A stretch of DNA of 64,000 nucleotides from Blastocatellia bacterium (GCA_003168335.1 PMSM01000010.1:719588-783587); one strand, 5' to 3'. Positions 1 to 8,687 are shown, numbered from the stretch's first letter. The notes: generated by a model not told the origin, from the letters alone. Made by a program: numbers and translations.

Positions 1-1827
1 GTCGTTGACGGCGCCGTTGCAGGTTTTGGAAACGCTGTTGTCGACGTTGCGCTGGGCGGCCGCGAGCACGTGCACGTGCTGCTCAGCGCTGATGGACATC
101 GCCGAAATGAAATAAGAAGGCAGCTCGTGCTCATGCTCGACCACGTAGCTGGCGGCCGCGTCGATTGAATCCGGATCGGTTTGATCGACATCCAACCCGA
201 GGGCCTGCGCCGCCAGGGTGTGAACGTAGGTGCGGGTGCCGAGAGTGTCCTTGCGCACGTACGCCCATGAGAAGTTGGGTTCAACTCCCGACGACGTTTC
301 TGCCACCAGGGAAATCGTGCCCGTAGGCGCGATCGTCGTTACTTCATAGTTACGCGGGGTGAGCGGAACTTCAGGTGAGATGCCAATCTCGTTGTAGATG
401 AAATTGGCGTAGGCTTCGCGATTGGCCTCCAGTTCAGGGAACACACCGCGCTCTGCGCCGAGACGCAGACTTTCATTCCAGGCTTCGCGACGAACAAATC
501 CCATCACTTCGTCCATCAAATCAATCGACGCCGGCGAGCCGTAAGTGATCTTCAGATCCAGACACAGATCGGCAAAGCCCATAATGCCCAGACCCACCGG
601 GCGGGTCCGCTTCACGACATCGTTAATTTCCGGCAGCGGCCAGGCGCAGGTGTCGATTACGTTGTCGAGAAAACGCGTGCACTGATGAGTAACCTCAGCC
701 AGCCGGTCCCAATCCAGACGCTGTTCGCGATCATAGAACTTGGCCACGTCGATCGACCCGAGATTGCACGAATTCGAGAAATGCAGGAACTGCTCTCCGC
801 AGGGATTGCAGGACATGATCGGCCCCATCGAGTTGATCATGTGGTTATGACGATTGACTTCGTCGATGAAGGCTATACCGGGCTCGGCATAGCGGTGCGC
901 GCTGGCCACAATGCGGTTCCAGATGTCCGGCGCGTAAGCCATGCCCGGAGTAGGCGGCTCTTCAATCATCGCATCAGAAAGATCGGCGATGTCGAAGGAC
1001 TCTTTATCGCGGAAGGTGACACTGGAACCATCGGGACGACGATAGACAACGTAGTCGCGGCCGGTGACGGGATCGAAAATTGGATCGGTCCACAACTGGC
1101 CATCAAAGTCGAGTTGATACCATTCGTTGTGCTCAACCGCGTCGAGAAACCTGTCGGTAACGTTGACCGAGATATTGAAGTTGGTCAGTGAGTGCTGATC
1201 ATTCTTGGCATGAATGAACCGCAGGATGTCGGGATGCGTGACGCGCATCATGCCCATGTTGGCGCCGCGCCGCACTCCGCCCTGCTTCACGGTGTCGGTC
1301 GTCGTATTGAAAATATTCATGAACGACACCGGACCGCTGGCTACGCCGTGAGTGGTGCTCACCATGGCGCCGCTGGGTCGCAGCTTTTCAAACGTGAAGC
1401 CGGTGCCTCCACCGGTCTGATGAATTATGGCGGCGTCCGTTGCCGTCTTCATGATGCCGGCGATCGAGTCAGGCACATCGAGCACAAAGCAGGCAGCCAG
1501 TTGTCCGTTCGGTTTGCCGGCATTTACCAGGCACGGCGTGTTGGGAACGAATTCGCGCGCCATCATGATGTCCGACATGGCACTGAAGAATTCATCGCGC
1601 TTTTCCGGATCGGTTTCGGCAACCGACACGTGGGCCACCACGCGGGCGACGATGTCGGGCCATTCTTCCAGTGAGGCGGCGCGCGCATCTTTCAGCGAAT
1701 AGCGCTTCGAGATTACGCGCTTGGCATTCAGGCCGAGCGGGCTTATCTGGCGCTCGAAGGAAACAATCGGTTCGGGAATTTCGTTTCGAGATACCTTCGT
1801 CATCTTCGCACCACTCGCCGTATTCAT
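1..1827 (-). CDS. nrdJ: Adenosylcobalamin-dependent (class II) ribonucleotide reductase, C-terminus cut by window edge
   Basis: Reduces ribonucleotides to deoxyribonucleotides in the cytoplasm with a B12-derived radical, so oxygen is not required. The minus-strand frame is open from ATG at 1827 to the left edge, giving the first 609 residues. Seen: the N-terminal NTPCLVNAG stretch with the first redox cysteine, the QTGGGTGF segment, the active-site NPCGEQ loop and the PTGTISLVAE phosphate-binding loop. These match class II NrdJ, not class I (no small-subunit gene nearby) or class III (no glycyl-radical region seen). A promoter lies about 200 nt upstream. No cobalamin riboswitch or clear NrdR box pair was recognised in the leader. 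The fold and active site are certain; the C-terminal redox tail lies outside the window. Confidence 0.95.
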   Translation of the reverse strand, partial: MNTASGAKMTKVSRNEIPEPIVSFERQISPLGLNAKRVISKRYSLKDARAASLEEWPDIVARVVAHVSVAETDPEKRDEFFSAMSDIMMAREFVPNTPCLVNAGKPNGQLAACFVLDVPDSIAGIMKTATDAAIIHQTGGGTGFTFEKLRPSGAMVSTTHGVASGPVSFMNIFNTTTDTVKQGGVRRGANMGMMRVTHPDILRFIHAKNDQHSLTNFNISVNVTDRFLDAVEHNEWYQLDFDGQLWTDPIFDPVTGRDYVVYRRPDGSSVTFRDKESFDIADLSDAMIEEPPTPGMAYAPDIWNRIVASAHRYAEPGIAFIDEVNRHNHMINSMGPIMSCNPCGEQFLHFSNSCNLGSIDVAKFYDREQRLDWDRLAEVTHQCTRFLDNVIDTCAWPLPEINDVVKRTRPVGLGIMGFADLCLDLKITYGSPASIDLMDEVMGFVRREAWNESLRLGAERGVFPELEANREAYANFIYNEIGISPEVPLTPRNYEVTTIAPTGTISLVAETSSGVEPNFSWAYVRKDTLGTRTYVHTLAAQALGLDVDQTDPDSIDAAASYVVEHEHELPSYFISAMSISAEQHVHVLAAAQRNVDNSVSKTCNGAVND

Positions 1828-2025
1828 CTGTTTGCCTTTCCCGCGCGGGAACGCGAGCCGATTTTGGGGACTAAAAGACCTCGACGATACACGATCGCCG
1901 TTTAAAAACTTAAGTTGTATTGCAGGTACTACGGTCGGTTTTTCGAAGTCACAGAAAACCTTGCGGAGTCGGGTTTGAAACCCTTCTGCCCGCCGCCGCC
2001 AGCCGCCTCAATCCGAGCAGGTCGC

Positions 2026-2055
2026 ACTATACACCCGCCTTTGGCCGAATGTCAA
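2026..2055 (-). promoter_or_regulatory. Sigma70-type promoter for nrdJ
   Basis: On the minus strand TTGACA (2055-2050) and TATAGT (2031-2026) are separated by 18 nt, close to consensus. It leaves a leader of about 190 nt before the nrdJ start, without recognised riboswitch structure. The rest of 2100-2280 shows no gene. Confidence 0.7.
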
Positions 2056-2233
2056 TATCTTGTGGTCATCTTTTTTTTCAACGCGATACAGTGTGTTTCC
2101 TGAGGCGCTACTTTAAGGGCTAAGTGGCGGTGAATCAGCCCGTTAGGATGGCCCAGAAGTGAGAGTTTGCCACCGAAGCTCAGAGACACGGAGCTTTGGA
2201 AACCCATCGCGGCAGCGAACTATTTCGCTCTTT

Positions 2234-2252
2234 GTCCGGGCCTCTCCCGGAC
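2234..2252 (-). terminator. Possible hairpin terminator after the PspA partner gene
   Basis: A 7-bp stem (GTCCGGG / CCCGGAC) with a 5-nt loop lies about 30 nt downstream of the stop of the 2281-3108 gene. There is no T-tract, so intrinsic termination is uncertain. Beyond this and the nrdJ promoter, 1828-2280 holds nothing recognisable. Confidence 0.3.
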
Positions 2253-2280
2253 TCTTGGCCGGTTCGTCTTGAGTTTGGCG

Positions 2281-3108
2281 CTATTTAGACGATGAGCCGC
2301 TGGAGAGAAGTAAATCCAACTCGCGATTTTGATTGTCGAGCATGCCAAAAGTATCCGCTGTTTCTTCCAGCATCTGCCGGGTCATGGCGATGGAATCACT
2401 TAGCTCTTCGAAGTGCAAAGCGGAGACGCGTTCAGGAGTCGGCAGCGTAACTACTTGATCGTTGACGAGCCCGAAAAAGTTTTCGATGGACTGTAGCTGT
2501 CCTTCAACCAGGCGCACAGATCGTTCCAGATCGTTGAATGCCGCCACGCGACGTTTGAGGATCTCAGCGTTCGCCTGCTGTACTCGCTTAGCCCGATCGT
2601 CCGTGGAATTCTGTATCTGGTGCTCGGCTTGCTTCAGTTGGTTTTGAACCGCCTGGCGATTAATCGATCGCAGGTGATGTTTGCGACGGCGGTAGACATC
2701 GAGCAGATCGACGAAATCTTCCCAGCGCTGATCGAGGGTTTGAATATTTGAGGGGACCTGTTTGCTGGTGGTGAATTTCTTGTAGTTTGAATAGATCTGG
2801 TTCTTCATCCAGCGCAGGTACTCGACGGCTTCACGCTCGCGGGGATCGAACGCTTTGATCACCGCTTCGCGCTGAGCGTCACGGAGTTTCCGGGCGCGCT
2901 CTTTTTCGCGACGCTCAACCAAACGACGATAGAAAGGACTAGCAGGCACGACGGCTAGATAAAGGGTCTCAGTGGCCATGCCGGCGATCAGCGGAATTAA
3001 ATCCTGAAAGTAAACGGCAACGATGGCAAAGCCAGCCAGGCCCCAAAAGTTGATCGGTTCTTTGAATGCCTCTTTCAAATACCGAAAATCGATCTTGGGC
3101 AATTCCAT
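2281..3108 (-). CDS. Membrane-anchored coiled-coil protein downstream of pspA
   Basis: Protein of 275 residues, family not recognised. The frame is open further upstream into pspA, but the start is placed at the ATG at 3108 (MELPKIDF) because the upstream part overlaps pspA and reads as nonsense. Residues about 20-60 are hydrophobic and can form one or two membrane segments. The rest is charged, helical and rich in Arg, Glu and Gln (about 65-275), consistent with coiled coils. It follows pspA on the same strand after 55 nt, so a shared transcript is likely. A role as membrane partner of PspA in envelope stress is inference from position only. Confidence 0.7.
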   Translation of the reverse strand: MELPKIDFRYLKEAFKEPINFWGLAGFAIVAVYFQDLIPLIAGMATETLYLAVVPASPFYRRLVERREKERARKLRDAQREAVIKAFDPREREAVEYLRWMKNQIYSNYKKFTTSKQVPSNIQTLDQRWEDFVDLLDVYRRRKHHLRSINRQAVQNQLKQAEHQIQNSTDDRAKRVQQANAEILKRRVAAFNDLERSVRLVEGQLQSIENFFGLVNDQVVTLPTPERVSALHFEELSDSIAMTRQMLEETADTFGMLDNQNRELDLLLSSGSSSK

Positions 3109-3163
3109 GTATCCTACAAAGCGTGTCTGCTGAATGTTCGAGCGCCTTTGTCGAAAAAAGCCG

Positions 3164-3898
3164 CTATTGGGATGAAGTTTCACCCTGTGCCGGCAATGCC
3201 TGCGGCACGCTTTCGGAACTCGCGGCAGGCAACAAACCCATCTCGCGTTTATATTCAAGCAGCTTGTCCTGCAACTGCATGTCCATTGCCTCGCGCTCGA
3301 TATCCTGCATCTGATTGTCGACCGAAGCAGAGCCGAGCTGCATCTTGGCTTCGGCGGCGGCGGCGCGGCGATCGATCTTGTCGCGCATCTCGTTGAAAGT
3401 CGAAGAGTCGTCGCCAATCTGGAACGACTCCATTGTCTGGGCTAGCTGCTCCTGCAGTCTCGCCTGCTTCGACTGGTTGATGAGCTGCATCGCCTCGGCG
3501 CTGCGCTTCTGCATTTGCAACACATAGTTGTCACGCGCCTTCAGCGCCTGTTTTGATGCCAACTGAGAGTGCTCGAATTGGTGCGCGGTTTTCTGCAGAT
3601 CGACTTGCGCCTGTGAGAGCTGCCCAATGTAGGCGGTGGCAATGTCGTCGCGGCCCATCTTGACGGAAGCCTTGATTTTCGAGTCCAAATCAACAACCTG
3701 CGTTTCGAGCCGCTCCTTATTCTTAGCCAGCAGCTTCTCAGTAGCCATGACCTGCGCGACCGAGTTATTGAGGTCAGGGATACGGTCACGCATGTCGCGA
3801 ATTGTCTGTTGAAGTATGAGCTCAGGATCCTCTGTCCTTTCAACGATTCCGCCAAAGAGCGCACGCATCGAACGCTTCATCCTAGTCCACAGTCCCAT
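3164..3898 (-). CDS. pspA: PspA/IM30 (Vipp1) family phage-shock protein
   Basis: Cytoplasmic peripheral-membrane protein of the ESCRT-III-like PspA/Vipp1 family, which polymerises on damaged inner membrane. 244 residues, slightly longer than E. coli PspA. Seen: the N-terminal amphipathic start MGLWTRMKRSMRALFGG, the family-typical EDPELILQQTIRDMRD, then continuous helical coiled coil to about residue 215, and a Pro/Ala/Gln-rich tail. A purine-rich ribosome site (GGAGGATGAA) lies directly before the ATG. No pspF or pspBC is adjacent and no sigma54 promoter was seen upstream, so regulation differs from the enterobacterial system. A membrane-anchored coiled-coil gene follows on the same strand. 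Confidence 0.9.
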   Translation of the reverse strand: MGLWTRMKRSMRALFGGIVERTEDPELILQQTIRDMRDRIPDLNNSVAQVMATEKLLAKNKERLETQVVDLDSKIKASVKMGRDDIATAYIGQLSQAQVDLQKTAHQFEHSQLASKQALKARDNYVLQMQKRSAEAMQLINQSKQARLQEQLAQTMESFQIGDDSSTFNEMRDKIDRRAAAAEAKMQLGSASVDNQMQDIEREAMDMQLQDKLLEYKREMGLLPAASSESVPQALPAQGETSSQ

Positions 3899-4108
3899 TT
3901 CATCCTCCGGCTAAATTCAGATTCAGGTCAGATTTCAAAGCGGTCGTCGAAAACGCTGGCACGCCGTCGAATAGTACGAAACACGAGCGCACCTGGTTGC
4001 ATTTTCAACCGATTTTGACCGGGAGTATAGCAAATAACAGCAGGTAGACGGCAGTGCGCAGAAGGTAGCGAGAAAATCCGGGAAATCTGAAGGCTAACCT
4101 GCCTCGGC

Positions 4109-5401
4109 CTACCGCGGGCCCTCCGGACGGCCGATGTCACGCCGGTAACGCATTCCGTCCCATTGGATATTGGCAATCGCCTCGTAGCAGCGTGATAAGG
4201 CCAGGTCGAGAGTTTCTCCCTTCGCTGTAACGCCGAGCACTCGACCTCCCGCGGTGAGCCACTCTCCGTTTGGGCCGCGTGAAGTTGCGGCGTGGAACAC
4301 GACGACGTCTCCGCTTTGCTCAGCGAGAGCCAGGCCGTCTATCACTGAGCCGATCTCCGGCTTTGCCGGATAACCTCGGGCGGCGAGTACAACACAGGCC
4401 GAAGGCTCATCGGACCAGTCGATCTCAAGCTGGCCCAGTCGCGTTTCGCTGATCGCCTGAAAGACCTCGCAGAGGTCGCTGTTTAGCCGCACCAGAATCG
4501 CCTGGGTTTCGGGATCACCAAAGCGCACGTTGTATTCAAGGACGCGCGGCCCATCCGCGGTTAGCATCAAGCCAATAAACAGCACGCCGCGAAATGGGAA
4601 ACCCTCATCGCGCGCTCCCTGCAAGGTCGGCTCAACAACTTCGCGAACAACGCGGTCGCGCGTCGCGTCATCCAGAATGCCTGCGCCGGTAATCGATCCC
4701 ATGCCGCCGGTGTTAGGGCCGGTGTCGTTCTCGCCGACGCGTTTATGATCTCGGGATGCCGGCATCAGGCGAAAGTCTTTCCCGTCCGAGAACAACAGCA
4801 ACGACACCTCGCGTCCAGGCAGCGCTTCTTCGATAATAATCCGCCGCGCAGCATCGGCGTTGACCGCGCCGCCTACCAGATCCTCGACGGCCTTAATGGC
4901 TTCGGACCGCGAGGCGGCCACGATGACGCCTTTCCCCGCCGCCAGGCCGTCGGCTTTGACAACCACCGGTGCGGCTTCACCACCGAATTCACCACTGCGC
5001 AAAATTCCCAGCGCTCCATCTGCCGCTGAAGCTATTCGGTACCGGGCAGTAGGAATCTGGTGACGCCGCATGAAATCCTTCGCGAATGCCTTGCTTGATT
5101 CCAATCGCGCCGCTGCCCTTCCCGGCCCGACGATGCGCAGCCCGCGCCTTTCGAACTCATCGACGATCCCGGCAGCTAAAGGCGCTTCCGGTCCAACGAT
5201 GTTTAGATCAATGCCGGATGCTTCGGAAAAGGATGCCAGGGCGGCGATATCGTTAACACCGGCCGGTATGCATTCGGCCATTTGTGCTATGCCCGCATTG
5301 CCGGGCGCACAAAAGAGTTCAAGTGAGTGAGTGGAATTTCTGCGCAGCGCCCAAATCAGCGCATGCTCTCGTCCCCCTGAACCGATAACCAGAATTCTCA
5401 T
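4109..5401 (-). CDS. purD: Phosphoribosylamine-glycine ligase (GAR synthetase)
   Basis: Joins glycine to 5-phosphoribosylamine with ATP, the second step of purine synthesis, in the cytoplasm. 430 residues, the usual length. Seen: N-terminal Rossmann-like MRILVIGSGGREHAL, the GPEAPLAAGIVDEF loop, the ATP-grasp segment KADGLAAGKGVIVA, the GREVSLLLFSDG strand and the metal-binding NVRFGDPETQ near residue 290. Those motifs make the assignment firm. It stands alone, with no other pur gene in the window. The 210 nt between its stop and pspA contain no gene. It diverges from the zinc-ribbon gene at 5690. Confidence 0.97.
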   Translation of the reverse strand: MRILVIGSGGREHALIWALRRNSTHSLELFCAPGNAGIAQMAECIPAGVNDIAALASFSEASGIDLNIVGPEAPLAAGIVDEFERRGLRIVGPGRAAARLESSKAFAKDFMRRHQIPTARYRIASAADGALGILRSGEFGGEAAPVVVKADGLAAGKGVIVAASRSEAIKAVEDLVGGAVNADAARRIIIEEALPGREVSLLLFSDGKDFRLMPASRDHKRVGENDTGPNTGGMGSITGAGILDDATRDRVVREVVEPTLQGARDEGFPFRGVLFIGLMLTADGPRVLEYNVRFGDPETQAILVRLNSDLCEVFQAISETRLGQLEIDWSDEPSACVVLAARGYPAKPEIGSVIDGLALAEQSGDVVVFHAATSRGPNGEWLTAGGRVLGVTAKGETLDLALSRCYEAIANIQWDGMRYRRDIGRPEGPR

Positions 5402-5514
5402 CTTCTCAAGTTTTTTTGTATTGATCCCGGATGCCCGTCAACGTCGACCACGATCGATGAAACAAAGTGGTGACGACCTCTTACAATTAGTCAAAAATAT
5501 TTTCCGCAAAAGCC

Positions 5515-5543
5515 TTGACAGGGGCAGTTCATAGTCATATAAG
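5515..5543 (+). promoter_or_regulatory. Sigma70-type promoter for the CxxC protein
   Basis: TTGACA (5515-5520) and TATAAG (5538-5543) with a 17-nt spacer, near-consensus, about 147 nt before the ATG at 5690. The leader between shows no recognised regulatory RNA. Confidence 0.75.
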
Positions 5544-5689
5544 TGCAGCCGCTGTGGCCGCCGCTGCCGTGCTTGCCGTAAACAGCACCAGCGAATCAGC
5601 GCCAGTTTAGTTTTTCGCGGCCTCCTCGTACAGCCTACGAAGTTATGCGCCTGGCCTTTGGCGTCACTGAACCCGAGGAGGGAACCAAA

Positions 5690-6052
5690 ATGTCAGACAG
5701 CGGGACGCAAGAGATCGGAACTGAACAAGCGTCTGACTTTCAGGATCGATCGATCACCTGCGTCGATTGCAGTGAGCCATTCATTTGGACTGTCGGCGAA
5801 CAAGTATTTTTTCACGACAAGGGACTGAAGAACGAACCAAAGCGTTGTAAGCCCTGCAAACAGGCTAAGAACGATCGGCTCGCGGCGATATCCGCGGCCC
5901 AGGTTTCCGGAGTCAAGCAGCGGATTGAAGTTACTGTGACCTGCGCCCTTTGCGGCGAACAAACCACCGTCCCCTTTTATCCTTCGCAAGGGCGCCCCGT
6001 CTATTGCCGGTCCTGTTTCCTCGCCAGCCGGGCAATGAGCGCGACTGCTTAG
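5690..6052 (+). CDS. CxxC-x17-CxxC zinc-binding protein
   Basis: A 120-residue soluble protein with four CxxC knuckles: C24/C27, C53/C56, C85/C88 and C106/C109. The last two are separated by exactly 17 residues, the signature of the CxxC-x17-CxxC domain. The first pair resembles the probable zinc-ribbon domain found with it. The ATG at 5690 was chosen over an in-frame ATG at 5645 because GAGGAGGGA sits just upstream and the first cysteine domain starts soon after. It likely binds two zinc ions. The cellular role of this family is unknown. It has a strong promoter of its own and converges with the KimA-type gene. Confidence 0.85.
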   Translation: MSDSGTQEIGTEQASDFQDRSITCVDCSEPFIWTVGEQVFFHDKGLKNEPKRCKPCKQAKNDRLAAISAAQVSGVKQRIEVTVTCALCGEQTTVPFYPSQGRPVYCRSCFLASRAMSATA

Positions 6053-6088
6053 ATTATCAAAGCACTGCCAGCCTCGAATTCCCGCCCA

Positions 6089-8014
6089 TCAATGCTCGAG
6101 GTGGTACGGCACGTTGGTAACCACAACTCCTCTTTTGAATAATAAAGCTCCTTTTAAAAACAGTGAGTTATGGTTGTGCAGAAGGTTTTGCCACCACTTG
6201 GCGGGGACGAACTCCGGAAGCACAATCGTTACGACCTCGCCATGCGAGCTGCGCTTTACCCGATCAACATAATTGAGGAGCGGGCGCAACAACGAGCGGT
6301 AGGGCGAGGCCACCACCACCAGATTTACTCCGGATCCCCATTGCTCCCATTTCTCGCGCACCTTCTGGGTCGTCTCGTCGTCGAGGTTTACGTACACCGC
6401 TGTGACGTGATGTGGCGCAATCGACTTGGCGTATTCGAGCGCCGCAATGACTCCTCGATGGATACCCGATATGGGAACGATCACCTCGTGATGAATTGGC
6501 CGCAGTTGCCCCAGCCCTTCGGTGGAGAGCTGTTGTGCGACATCTACGTAATGCCGATGGATCTTTAGAAACATCAACACGAGCAAAGGAACCAGCAGTA
6601 CTACGACCCACGCGCCGTGGATAAACTTTGTCGCGATGAAAACGAACAGGACGACGCAGGTCGCGATAGCACCAATACCATTAATGACAATGGACTTTCT
6701 CCAGTGCGATGCTTTCTCGGCTTTCGCTTCGTCCGCTGGAGACTCCGCCGCGGCGCGCAGGGCCTTCCCTTTGTGCCACCAATGAACAACCATTCCTGCC
6801 TGCGACAACGTAAATGAAAGAAAGACGCCGACGGCGTAAAGCGGAATCAGCCGGCTGGTCTCTCCGCGAAAAGCCCAAACCAGAATTCCGGAAAAGACCG
6901 CCAGCAACACGATGCCATTTGAGAAGACCAGCCGATCGCCGCGATTCGCGAATTGACGCGGCAGAAAACGGTCGCGCGCCAGCAATGATGACAGTCGGGG
7001 AAAGTCTGCGAATGATGTGTTGGCGGCGAGGACCAAAATCGCGGCCGTGGTTATTTGCACCAGATAATAGAACCAACTGAAATATCCAGTGAAAATTATC
7101 CGCCCAAATTGCGAGATGACGGTCTCGTGCTGATGCGGATGGATGTTATAGAGATAAGCCATCGCGCTGGTGCCAATGAACATCGTGGCCAGCAGTGCGG
7201 CCATCCAGGTCAGGGTCTTCGCGGCATTGTCTGCTTCGGGCTGTTTGAACGCGGGAATTCCATTCGAGATCGCTTCGATTCCGGTCAGCGCGGCGCAGCC
7301 ATTGGAAAACGCTCCCAACAATAGAAACAACGTCAAAGGCCCCGCTTGATATCCTTCGGCTACTTGTAGATCGACGTCGTTCGGTGGAGGCACAATTCCC
7401 GGGTTCAGATAGTAGCGTATCAGTCCGTACGCAAGCATGAAGAGGAACGTAACAATGAACGCATACGTTGGTCCGGCAAACAGGGCCCCGGATTCCCTCA
7501 CTCCTCGCAAGTTGGCGATCGCAATAAAAGCAATAAAGAAGAGACAGAAGGCCACTCGATGCTCGTCTAACCAGGCCCAGCGGGTACCCACGAACACAGA
7601 AGTAATGGCCGCGACACCCGCGGCGACCGAGACTGACACCGTCAGGATGTAATCAACCAAAAGGGACGCGCCCGCGATCAACCCCGGCAAGGTTCCCAGG
7701 TTGTCTTTCGCGACGATGTACGCGCCACCGCCCGAAGGGTATTCGTGAATCGTCTGCCGGTAACTGATCGCTACGATAATCAGTAGCGAAGCAATACCAA
7801 TCGTAATTGGTATTACCCGGCTGAATGCATGGGCCTGCCCCCCCCACACGTAGGCAGCGGCGAGGACGAGCAGAATTTCTTCAGTGGCGTATGCTGTTGA
7901 GGAGAGTGCGTCGGATGAGAAAACCGCGAGCGCGGTTTTCTTAGTCAATCGCTCGTGTGCTAAGCGTGCTGTTCTGATCGGACTACCGACCAGCAGACGC
8001 TTTAATGAGGCCAT
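6089..8014 (-). CDS. APC-superfamily permease of the KimA (YdaO) type, probable potassium importer
   Basis: Inner-membrane transporter of 641 residues. The N-terminal stretch SSDALSSTAYATEEIL (about residues 33-48) is characteristic of Bacillus subtilis KimA, a high-affinity K+ importer, and its relatives. About twelve hydrophobic segments follow up to residue 480. The C-terminal 150 residues are a soluble domain with an alpha/beta pattern (HEVIVPISGIHRGVIAALEYAKSI) resembling universal stress proteins, as in KimA. In Firmicutes these genes are controlled by c-di-AMP riboswitches; none was recognised here. Upstream lies a candidate terminated small RNA rather than a long leader. A general amino-acid permease remains the alternative. 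Confidence 0.8.
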   Translation of the reverse strand: MASLKRLLVGSPIRTARLAHERLTKKTALAVFSSDALSSTAYATEEILLVLAAAYVWGGQAHAFSRVIPITIGIASLLIIVAISYRQTIHEYPSGGGAYIVAKDNLGTLPGLIAGASLLVDYILTVSVSVAAGVAAITSVFVGTRWAWLDEHRVAFCLFFIAFIAIANLRGVRESGALFAGPTYAFIVTFLFMLAYGLIRYYLNPGIVPPPNDVDLQVAEGYQAGPLTLFLLLGAFSNGCAALTGIEAISNGIPAFKQPEADNAAKTLTWMAALLATMFIGTSAMAYLYNIHPHQHETVISQFGRIIFTGYFSWFYYLVQITTAAILVLAANTSFADFPRLSSLLARDRFLPRQFANRGDRLVFSNGIVLLAVFSGILVWAFRGETSRLIPLYAVGVFLSFTLSQAGMVVHWWHKGKALRAAAESPADEAKAEKASHWRKSIVINGIGAIATCVVLFVFIATKFIHGAWVVVLLVPLLVLMFLKIHRHYVDVAQQLSTEGLGQLRPIHHEVIVPISGIHRGVIAALEYAKSIAPHHVTAVYVNLDDETTQKVREKWEQWGSGVNLVVVASPYRSLLRPLLNYVDRVKRSSHGEVVTIVLPEFVPAKWWQNLLHNHNSLFLKGALLFKRGVVVTNVPYHLEH

Positions 8015-8268
8015 TTTTCATCAAGGCAGCAAACTCATTCGTAATGGCGGCGCTAAAAATGCCACAGTGTGCGCTTGGCAAAGCGGCGACTGTGGCGAAG
8101 CGCCCACCTACGGGGTGGTCTGCTGCTTCATTTATTCTAAGACGAATAACTTCGAGTTCATCTTCGTGCCGTATATTAAGCCACTTCCCAGGAAAGTCCA
8201 ACGACTGTCCTTCAGAGGGCAAGTCGGGCCAGCTGAAGTAGAGCATCGGCGCTGAAAAATCTGGGCCC

Positions 8269-8307
8269 AAAAATAAAACGGGCGGGGCCCTCCCACAAGC
8301 CCCACCC
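8269..8307 (-). terminator. Intrinsic terminator (third hairpin of the candidate small RNA)
   Basis: A 9-bp GC-rich stem (8307-8299 with 8288-8280) followed on the minus strand by a GTTTTATTTTT run. It would end transcripts from the Sm-like gene or the small RNA before the permease. Confidence 0.75.
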
Positions 8308-8363
8308 TAAGGCCACGTGTCCTCACCCCACGCGACCACTTCGCCCAGCGGGGAGCCGGGCGC
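8269..8363 (-). ncRNA. Candidate small RNA: three tandem perfect hairpins with its own promoter
   Basis: On the minus strand, three adjacent stem-loops: H1 8362-8342 (8-bp stem, loop UCCCC), H2 8337-8311 (9-bp stem, loop GGGUGAGGA), H3 8307-8280 (9-bp stem, 10-nt loop with GGGAGG), then a T-rich run 8279-8269 typical of intrinsic termination. All stems are fully paired if G-U is allowed. A promoter sits directly upstream, so a transcript of about 95 nt is predicted. No match to 6S, SRP, tmRNA, RNase P or c-di-AMP riboswitch cores was recognised. The C-rich H1 loop could pair with the G-rich loops of H2 or H3, and GGA in two loops recalls CsrA-binding RNAs. It may instead be a leader or attenuator of the downstream permease. 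Confidence 0.6.
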
Positions 8364-8369
8364 CGCATG

Positions 8370-8398
8370 ATTATGCACAAGTCGCCCAAAAGATGCAA
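8370..8398 (-). promoter_or_regulatory. Promoter for the candidate small RNA
   Basis: Minus-strand CATAAT (8375-8370) with TTGCAT (8398-8393) at a 17-nt spacer; predicted start near 8363, one base before hairpin H1. The -35 is weak, the -10 good. Confidence 0.5.
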
Positions 8399-8477
8399 CT
8401 CAAACTACAGAATTTTTTTGGTTTGCGCGCGCCGGATTTCGCAAGCAAAATCGAATCACTTTTCGTGATAGATCCTA

Positions 8478-8687
8478 TCATTTTGTCTGCGGTGAAACAG
8501 ACTCCATGCTGTGTAGTAAAACGATTATCAGGTTGTCCTCGCCGCCGCTATTTTGCGTTTTTAGAGCCACGTAATCGTTAGTGACATCAGCGATCAATCC
8601 TTCGTAAACGCCACCCGACGCTGTCTTAATAGTGACGGACTGACCACGAAAGCGAATCAGGAGATTTTCGATGTGTTGATAGTTCAT
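8478..8687 (-). CDS. Small Sm-like (LSm/Hfq-fold type) protein
   Basis: 69 residues. The pattern of an N-terminal helix (YQHIENLL) followed by strands RFRGQSVTIKTASG, VYEGLIADVTNDYVALKT and EDNLIIVLLHSMESV fits the five-stranded Sm fold; G-x-L/V-x-D turns as in LSm proteins are visible. It lacks the canonical Hfq YKHA motif, so it is not classical Hfq. Ribosome site AGAAGGA precedes the ATG. It is last in a set with the J-domain and VOC genes (39-nt gap to VOC), and just upstream of the candidate small RNA. RNA binding is inference; a structural or regulatory protein with a generic beta fold is possible. Confidence 0.6.
   Translation of the reverse strand: MNYQHIENLLIRFRGQSVTIKTASGGVYEGLIADVTNDYVALKTQNSGGEDNLIIVLLHSMESVSPQTK

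Noticed and set aside
685-1674. Two long plus-strand open frames opposite nrdJ
   Set aside because: Antisense to clear NrdJ coding sequence, with no recognisable protein features.
1828-2025. Cobalamin riboswitch upstream of the B12-dependent nrdJ
   Set aside because: No B12-box or other conserved riboswitch core was seen in the leader.
3899-4108. Sigma54 promoter for pspA
   Set aside because: No GG/GC element pair with the required spacing was found in the gap.
8263-8370. 6S, SRP or tmRNA gene
   Set aside because: Conserved motifs such as the SRP GGAA tetraloop region and the tmRNA tag frame are absent, and the length is short for 6S.
8015-8480. c-di-AMP (ydaO-type) riboswitch ahead of the KimA-like permease
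   Set aside because: The three hairpins end in a terminator and do not show the conserved ydaO core; a stand-alone small RNA fits better.
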